Source of the DNA: Thermomicrobiales bacterium
GTDB taxonomy: Bacteria > Chloroflexota > Chloroflexia > Thermomicrobiales > UBA6265
Reading direction: 5' to 3'
Assembly (NCBI GenBank): GCA_025928535.1
Contig: JAICJJ010000036.1
Span: 1-11,324, forward strand
DNA: 11,324 nt
Part shown: in pieces, positions 6,628 through 11,324 of the stretch
Layout of the letters: each line of letters begins with the position of its first letter
Position numbering within the stretch: the stretch's first letter is position 1
Notes under the pieces: model-generated
Told to the model about the DNA's origin: nothing
The model's database searches: none
What the model saw: only the letters and a program-made list of their open reading frames with translations
Made by a program: the position numbers and the translations under genes

Positions 6628-7641
6628 ATGACGTCACGACGACCGACCGAAGACGCCTTTCTTGGTTCGCTCCTCGGACTCGCGATTGGCGACGCGCTCG
6701 GCATGCCGATCGCGCAACAACCAGGAGCCGCCGCCACGCCCCTCCACACGCCGCTGACCGACTATCTCCCTCGCCGATTCCGTGATGGCGTTGAAATCGC
6801 CGCCGGCGAATTCACGGACGAATCGGAAATCGCGCTCTGCATCGTCGAATCGATGACGGTCAACGGCGGCGCGATCGACCCGGACCTGCTCGCGCCTCGA
6901 CTGTTTCACCTCGCGTGCGGCGAATCGCGGCGCTGGATGCAGCCGGCGACGCTCACCGCGCTGGAGCGGGCCGAAGCGACCGATATCTTGCAGGCGCCGC
7001 TCGATGAAGATGGACCGGCCACCGGCGATGTCGCCGTCCGCGGCGTGCCGGTCGGGTTGCTGCACAGCATCGGCTCCTTCGACCCCGTCGCGTTCCGACG
7101 CGATTGCGAAACGGTCGTTCGGCTGACCCACGGCAGCCCGGCCGCGATCTCGGCGGCCACCGCCGTCGGTTTCGCCGTTCGCCTCGCGGCCATCGGCTCG
7201 CCGCCGGAAGAATGGGCGCGGGAAACAGCCGCGTTCGTGACCGGCGCCATCGCCGACCGGCTGAATCGGTTGGATGAATTGCTCGGCGCTGGCCGCTCCC
7301 TCGACGATATCTTCGCCGTCACCGGGGCCGGCATCGACGCCGTCGAATCGGTTCCGGCCGGCCTGGCGGCCGCGATCGTCGCCGAGCGGTTCGAGGATGC
7401 CGTCTTCGCCGCGGTCAACGCCGGCCCGGCGGCGGACACGATGGGCGCGATCGCAGGCGCCATCGCCGGAGCCCGATTCGGCTCCGCGGGCATTCCGCAG
7501 CGATTGATCGACGGGCTGGAAGGGCGCATCTACGTTTCCCTTGCCGCGCCCTGGTTCTGGAAAACGGCCCAAAAGCGGGCAGGGCTGCTCATCGATCTGA
7601 AGCCGGTCCAGCAGCGGCCGACGATGCCGCCCCGCTTCTGA
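6628..7641 (+). CDS. ADP-ribosylglycohydrolase family protein with an altered metal site
   Basis: A 337-residue protein beginning MTSRRPTEDAFLGSLLGLAIGDALG, the classic opening helix of ARH/DraG-type hydrolases. Other family signatures are FTDESEIAL (63-70, corresponding to T-D-D-T/S), GDVAVRGVPVGLL (about 133-145), RLTHGSPAA (166-173) and AVNAGPAADTMGAIAGAIAGA (262-282). The family removes ADP-ribose from proteins or small molecules using two Mg ions held by the TDD and DxDT motifs. Here the second Asp of the first motif is Glu65, and the first Asp of DxDT is Ala268, leaving only Asp270-Thr271. Activity may be reduced, changed or aimed at another substrate. The ATG has GGAGA 6 bp upstream and homology starts at once; the frame extends further left only as antisense to other genes. 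No partner ADP-ribosyltransferase is in the window. The last 53 bp overlap the convergent flavoprotein gene. Confidence 0.88.
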   Translation: MTSRRPTEDAFLGSLLGLAIGDALGMPIAQQPGAAATPLHTPLTDYLPRRFRDGVEIAAGEFTDESEIALCIVESMTVNGGAIDPDLLAPRLFHLACGESRRWMQPATLTALERAEATDILQAPLDEDGPATGDVAVRGVPVGLLHSIGSFDPVAFRRDCETVVRLTHGSPAAISAATAVGFAVRLAAIGSPPEEWARETAAFVTGAIADRLNRLDELLGAGRSLDDIFAVTGAGIDAVESVPAGLAAAIVAERFEDAVFAAVNAGPAADTMGAIAGAIAGARFGSAGIPQRLIDGLEGRIYVSLAAPWFWKTAQKRAGLLIDLKPVQQRPTMPPRF

Positions 7642-8875
7642 CCGCGCTTCGATCCTCCGGCAGGTCCTCGCCGAAAAAATGCCGCCGGGCGTCGTCGCCG
7701 ATGTCGAGTCCATCCGGTCCGAATGCGTAGATGCCGGCGAAGCCGCCGGCCGTCGGGTCTGCCGCGTGCGCCCGCTCGACCCGCGCCCGAATCGCGTCCG
7801 CTTCCTCGCCCTCGTCGATCGTCAACACCGCCTGCCAGGCGGCATGGGCGCGCAAGACCGCGTAGTAGCCTTGCCGTTGGCGCGCGAACTCGTCGATCAC
7901 GCCTTGCCAATCGACATCGGCAAGCAACAGATCGCCGAGGAGGCGGGCGTCTCGAAACGCCAGCGACAACCCGTGGCCGCGGCTCGGATCGTTCGCCCCG
8001 GCCGCGTCGCCGATCAGGACGACGCGATCGCCTGCGACGCGGCTCGGCCAAATGTCGGAACAGGAAAACACGCCGGCCGGTCCGACCGCGCTGGCCGTGG
8101 CAAGCGCGCCGATCGGCAGGCGCTCGGCGAGCGCCATGACGACGCCCTGGCCAATGTCGTCCCCTCGCAGCGCGTTCGCCCGCGCATGACCCAGCACGAG
8201 ATAGGCGCGAGCCCGATCAGGCGCCTGAGGCACGATCAGCGCCATGCCTCCCGGAAACTCGGCGACATGGGCGGCATCGGGATCGAGATCGACGCCGTCC
8301 AGCAGCACCCCGGCGATGTCGTGATGCGGTGGATCGACCGTCGTCTCGGCGCCAATCCAGCGCCGCGCCGCCGACCGCCGCCCGTCCGCCGCGACGATCA
8401 GGTTGGCGCGCAGCGGCGCCTCGCCGCTCCCATCGCGAATCCGCAAGGCGAACCCATCCGCCGACCGCTCGATGCCCAGCGCGGAGGCGGGGCGGAAGAG
8501 CGTCGCGCCGGCCGCGCTCGCCCGCCGAAGCAGCGCTTCCTGCAACGCCGGGTGTGACACGCCCCACTCGACGTGGCCGCCGGGCACGTCGTCCGCCCAA
8601 CGGTAGGGGTCGAGCGGCATGCCGTCGGCGTAACGCTGCCAGATCGGCAGCGGACGACCCGCGGCTTCGAGGCATGGCGTCAGGTCCAATCGTTCGGCTT
8701 CGGCGGCGCCCCAGGGGTGGAGCGCCTCGCCCCGAATCCGGTCCCGAAAGCGCGCTTCGCGTTCGACGATCGCCACGGCGAGCCCGGCCACCGCCAGCCG
8801 CGCGCCCAAACTCGCGCCGGCGATCCCGCCGCCCACGATCGCGACATCGAACGAGTCAGTCGACACGAGATTCAT
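7589..8875 (-). CDS. FAD-dependent oxidoreductase (group A flavoprotein monooxygenase type)
   Basis: A 428-residue protein. Residues 10-38 form the Rossmann beta-alpha-beta with FDVAIVGGGIAGASLG and the acidic strand end VERE. RGEALHPWG (48-56) follows. The DG motif appears as AADGRRSAAR (162-171). The GD motif appears as VVLIGDAAGANDPSRGHGL (285-303), where Asp290 contacts the FAD ribityl chain. This set marks the p-hydroxybenzoate-hydroxylase/geranylgeranyl-reductase superfamily, usually hydroxylating an aromatic or reducing an isoprenoid with NAD(P)H. No transmembrane helix is seen. The substrate is unknown. The C-terminal ~18 residues are Ala/Ser-rich and lie in the 53 bp convergent overlap with the ADP-ribosylglycohydrolase gene, so they may be a non-conserved extension. 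The ATG overlaps the stop of the FUSC gene as ATGA, indicating translational coupling. It is the third gene of the operon. Confidence 0.9.
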   Translation of the reverse strand: MNLVSTDSFDVAIVGGGIAGASLGARLAVAGLAVAIVEREARFRDRIRGEALHPWGAAEAERLDLTPCLEAAGRPLPIWQRYADGMPLDPYRWADDVPGGHVEWGVSHPALQEALLRRASAAGATLFRPASALGIERSADGFALRIRDGSGEAPLRANLIVAADGRRSAARRWIGAETTVDPPHHDIAGVLLDGVDLDPDAAHVAEFPGGMALIVPQAPDRARAYLVLGHARANALRGDDIGQGVVMALAERLPIGALATASAVGPAGVFSCSDIWPSRVAGDRVVLIGDAAGANDPSRGHGLSLAFRDARLLGDLLLADVDWQGVIDEFARQRQGYYAVLRAHAAWQAVLTIDEGEEADAIRARVERAHAADPTAGGFAGIYAFGPDGLDIGDDARRHFFGEDLPEDRSAVRSGAASSAAAGPASDR

Positions 8876-10089
8876 GGCGCCCGTCGGTCTCGGTTCCGCT
8901 CGTCACCGGCCGATTGCTTCTTCGACGGGGCGTTCGGTCGTCCGATCGTCGCGCTCGACGTCACACCAACCGATGTTACGCATGCCGCGAGGTCCTCCGT
9001 CATCCGGTCGAGGCCGGCGACCACAGCTCCCAGCGCCAACCACGACATTTGTGACGCCTCGTTCGGCTGCGTCACGCCAATTCCGGCCAGATTGGCTTGT
9101 CGTGATCGCGCCGTCGCAACTGATTCGTGAAATCTCGACACGGCCGCCGAATTGTCCGGATTGCCGACGATCGCGACCGCCGCCCGAATCACCGCGGCAT
9201 TCGCCCGCAGCGCCGCCGAACAGGCGCCGCCGTGCTCGCCCTGGCGCAGCCAGGCCGGCGACTCGGGCACGGTCGCGACAAGATCGCGAATCGAGCGGAC
9301 AACCGAACGCGCCTGGCGCTCGGTGTGGCTCAACGTCCGGCCGAACGAGGCCCAGCGCTCGATCGCGGGTTGCGCGCCGCGATGGAAATAGTTGTAGCGC
9401 AGACTCGCTTCCGCCTGAGCGATCGCCGTGTCCACGTCTCCCTCGACGGCGATGGCGCGAAATTCCTCCAGACGCGCGTCCGCGGCTTCGATCGTCAGGC
9501 CGCGTTCGATGTCATTCGCGAGTCGGTCGAGCCCGTTCGCCAGCGCCTCCGCAAACGCCGAGACTTTGGCTTCCGCCCGCGGCAGGTAGGACGGCGGCGC
9601 GACCAACGCATTGACGAGGAGGCCGACCGCGCCGCCGATCGCGGTTTCGGCGATCCGGTTCAACGCATAGCCGACGTGCGGCGCGCCGACCAGCATCACG
9701 AGCAACGCCGTGACCGCGATTTGCGGCAATCCCTGGGCGTTGAACGACAGGCGCGCGCCGATCGCGAACGCGACGAGCACCACCAGGGCGATGGTCAGCG
9801 GATTGACGCCGAAGACCGCCCCCACGACGAGCGCGAGGGGCGCCCCGAGCAGCACGCCGAAAAACCGTTGCAGCGCCGAAACCACCGAATCGGCGATCGT
9901 CAGTTGCATTACCAGAATGGCGGCGATCGGCGCGAGAAAAGGCGACTGCGCGTGCGGCAGTTGCAGGCCGAGCCAGTAGGCCAGGCCGGCGGCGAACGCG
10001 GTCTTGAGCATCCGCTCGCCGAGGCCGACCCGCCGCAGCCGCTCCAGCGTTTGGCCGATCGTACGGCTCGGACTGCCGCCGCGCGTCAT
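8872..10089 (-). CDS. FUSC/aromatic-acid-exporter-like membrane protein
   Basis: A 405-residue protein. Six hydrophobic helices lie at about residues 28-44, 50-66, 76-93, 97-113, 121-136 and 145-164. A long soluble, mainly helical region (about 170-380) and a charged tail follow. This layout, with the PFLAPIAAILVMQ and RFFGVLLGAPLALVVG segments, matches the FUSC (fusaric acid resistance)/ArAE family, whose studied members export aromatic carboxylic acids; many members are uncharacterised. The protein is about half the length of two-repeat FUSC proteins and would need to dimerise to form a full transporter. The ATG lies 7 bp after the stop of the upstream TIM-barrel gene, with only a close GGAG as a ribosome site. 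An internal ATG at residue 27 is a less likely start. The downstream flavoprotein gene overlaps by 4 bp, which suggests export of, or protection from, a compound that enzyme modifies. Confidence 0.85.
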   Translation of the reverse strand: MTRGGSPSRTIGQTLERLRRVGLGERMLKTAFAAGLAYWLGLQLPHAQSPFLAPIAAILVMQLTIADSVVSALQRFFGVLLGAPLALVVGAVFGVNPLTIALVVLVAFAIGARLSFNAQGLPQIAVTALLVMLVGAPHVGYALNRIAETAIGGAVGLLVNALVAPPSYLPRAEAKVSAFAEALANGLDRLANDIERGLTIEAADARLEEFRAIAVEGDVDTAIAQAEASLRYNYFHRGAQPAIERWASFGRTLSHTERQARSVVRSIRDLVATVPESPAWLRQGEHGGACSAALRANAAVIRAAVAIVGNPDNSAAVSRFHESVATARSRQANLAGIGVTQPNEASQMSWLALGAVVAGLDRMTEDLAACVTSVGVTSSATIGRPNAPSKKQSAGDERNRDRRAP

Positions 10090-10096
10090 CGCTCCG

Positions 10097-11311
10097 TCAG
10101 AGGGCCGCGAGCCAACTCAGGCGCTCTTCGCTGACGAAGCCGAAGTTGTAGAACGAAAACTTGGTCGCCCCGAGCCGCCGGGCCGCTTCGACCTTCGCCC
10201 GCAAGTTGACCGCGCTCGTCGTGCCCTGCCGCAACAGACTCATGCCGACCACCAGCCGCCCCGCGCCGCCCATCAGTTCCCGCGCAAACCGGACATCGCC
10301 CGCCACATCACCCGGATCGGACGAATAGGCGAGCGCGATGATTTCATCCGCCGCGCGCGCCAGCAATCGCAGATCCATGCCTTCCAACCAGGCGTTGGCG
10401 GCGCCGCGCTGAAAGGTCGACGCCGTCAGGGCAAGTTGCGTTCGCGCGCCGGCCAGCGCGGTCGTCTTCAACTCTTCGACGAGCGACGCGACCGTCCGCA
10501 TCCACATCCGGACGTAGGCCGCCAGATCGTCCCACGCCGTCAGCAACGACAAGACGTCTTTCGGATCGTCCATCGGCAGCGCCGGCACGAACGCTTCGTC
10601 GGCGAATCGCCGCTGCAACGTCGCCGCGATCTGCCCTCGCAGGCGCTCGGCGTCGATCCCCGCCTGACCGGCGCGCTCGATGCAATGGCGGCAAAAACAG
10701 AGTCCCATCAGGAATTCGTCGATCGGCCCGAACTCGATCCCGATCAATTCGTGATGATGGCCGTGATAGAGCCCGTGATAGCCGATCGATTCGAGATCGA
10801 TTCCATCGACATCGTGATTGGTCGCCACGTCGCGGACCAGTCCCGCCGCGTAACGCCGCACATCGGGATTGGCCGGGCAAAGCGCCCACGGATAGCGGTC
10901 GCCGAATGCGTTGACCTCCGCCGCGTCGGGATGCGTCTCGCCAAGCCGCGAATTGTGCAACGCGATCGTCCAGGCGCGCAGGCCGAGCCCTTGCCGCCGG
11001 CACGCCTCGCTCGTGCGATCAAGCACGTCGAGCAGGTCGGTCCGGTGCGTGACGACCGGCTTCAGCGGCGTGTCGGCGTAGAGCGCTGGATCGGGCCGAA
11101 AATAGACCGCCGAGCCCCCGCTGAGAAAGACCTTCTCCCGCGAGCGCCGGGGCAGCAGGAATTTGGCGCTGTGGTAGGACGAGGTGAGGCTGAGGGCCGA
11201 AAGCCGCCATTCATGCCCCGCGCGCCGCACCGTCGCGTCGATGCCCGCGTCGAGGATGTCCCACGGATAGATCCAGAGCGCTCGCCGCTCGTCTGGGCGC
11301 TGTCCCGTCAC
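10097..11311 (-). CDS. TIM-barrel glycoside-hydrolase-like protein of unknown specificity
   Basis: A 404-residue protein without signal peptide. It opens RRALWIYPWDILDAGIDATV. It shows the alternating strand/helix order of a (beta/alpha)8 barrel: RLSALSLTSSYHSAKFLLP, GLGLRAWTIALHNS, VDGIDLESIGYHG (about 168-180) with Asp172 and Glu174 as candidate acidic catalytic residues, TQLALTAST, DEIIALAYSSDPG and KFSFYNFGFVS. This resembles uncharacterised family-10-like or beta-galactosidase-like hydrolases. Unusual local features are a His-rich segment YHGHHHE (182-188) and a cluster LCFCRHC (Cys205, Cys207, Cys210), which could bind a metal or form a structural site; similar Cys clusters occur in some uncharacterised GH-like barrels. 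The GTG start has GAGGAG 7 bp upstream at the very edge of the window, so the gene is complete. It is the first visible gene of an operon with the FUSC-like and flavoprotein genes; whether the operon starts here is not visible. Confidence 0.72.
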   Translation of the reverse strand: MTGQRPDERRALWIYPWDILDAGIDATVRRAGHEWRLSALSLTSSYHSAKFLLPRRSREKVFLSGGSAVYFRPDPALYADTPLKPVVTHRTDLLDVLDRTSEACRRQGLGLRAWTIALHNSRLGETHPDAAEVNAFGDRYPWALCPANPDVRRYAAGLVRDVATNHDVDGIDLESIGYHGLYHGHHHELIGIEFGPIDEFLMGLCFCRHCIERAGQAGIDAERLRGQIAATLQRRFADEAFVPALPMDDPKDVLSLLTAWDDLAAYVRMWMRTVASLVEELKTTALAGARTQLALTASTFQRGAANAWLEGMDLRLLARAADEIIALAYSSDPGDVAGDVRFARELMGGAGRLVVGMSLLRQGTTSAVNLRAKVEAARRLGATKFSFYNFGFVSEERLSWLAAL

Positions 11312-11318
11312 CGTTGCT

Positions 11319-11324
11319 CTCCTC
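11319..11324 (-). promoter_or_regulatory. Shine-Dalgarno site GAGGAG for the TIM-barrel gene
   Basis: On the minus strand GAGGAG stands 7 bp before the GTG at 11311. It supports GTG as the true start at the window edge. Confidence 0.65.

Noticed and set aside
5023..7641. An 872-codon open frame on the plus strand
   Set aside because: Its first 535 codons are antisense to the well-supported PLP-enzyme and deacetylase region and give Arg/Pro-rich low-complexity sequence. Only the last 337 codons, from ATG 6628, are a real gene.
6634..7713. A 359-codon open frame on the minus strand
   Set aside because: It is antisense to the ADP-ribosylglycohydrolase gene, which has clear family motifs; this product is Arg/Gly/Asp-rich with none.
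9127..10134. A 335-codon open frame on the plus strand
   Set aside because: It is antisense to the FUSC-like gene and shows only Arg/Gln/Asp-rich low-complexity sequence.
1..11324. CRISPR arrays, insertion sequences, prophage, toxin-antitoxin or defence islands
   Set aside because: No regularly spaced direct repeats, transposase, integrase or paired small genes were seen on either strand.

Overview
The window is 11.3 kb of very GC-rich (roughly two-thirds G+C by eye), densely packed bacterial chromosome. Shine-Dalgarno sites are clear and two sigma70-type promoters can be read. Family content and codon style would fit a high-GC lineage such as Chloroflexota (Thermomicrobia-like) or a similar environmental group, but no marker fixes the taxonomy and that placement is weak. 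There is no phage, IS element, CRISPR array, toxin-antitoxin pair or other mobile-element signature.

Left part (1-3541): the 3' end of a DUF4097-type beta-strand-repeat protein with a C-terminal SHOCT-like helical segment runs rightward. It overlaps tail-to-tail with a leftward seven-helix membrane protein of unknown function. A small rightward DUF3303-type gene follows. Then come, leftward, a secreted two-domain peptidoglycan hydrolase (amidase plus glucosaminidase) and, upstream of it, a tRNA-Arg(TCT) with its own promoter.

Middle (3667-6452): a compact leftward operon is read from a TTGACG-N17-TAGACT promoter. It encodes a class V PLP-dependent enzyme, a polysaccharide-deacetylase-fold hydrolase and an OsmC-like protein, with a 5 bp gap and an 8 bp overlap between genes. 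The shared substrate or pathway is not identifiable from sequence. The 393 bp divergent intergenic region upstream carries a 77 bp nested imperfect palindrome that looks like a dispersed REP/MITE-type element.

Right part (6628-11324): a rightward ADP-ribosylglycohydrolase-family gene has an altered metal-binding motif. Its 3' end overlaps by 53 bp with the last gene of a leftward operon. That operon encodes a TIM-barrel glycoside-hydrolase-like protein, a FUSC-type membrane protein and a group A-type flavoprotein monooxygenase, with a 7 bp gap and then a 4 bp ATGA overlap.

No complete, obviously novel system was found. The best leads are the unexplained PLP enzyme/deacetylase/OsmC operon, the FUSC/monooxygenase/TIM-barrel operon, the atypical ADP-ribosylglycohydrolase, the palindromic element, and a strong excess of the hexamer CGATCG across the window that recalls cyanobacterial HIP1.
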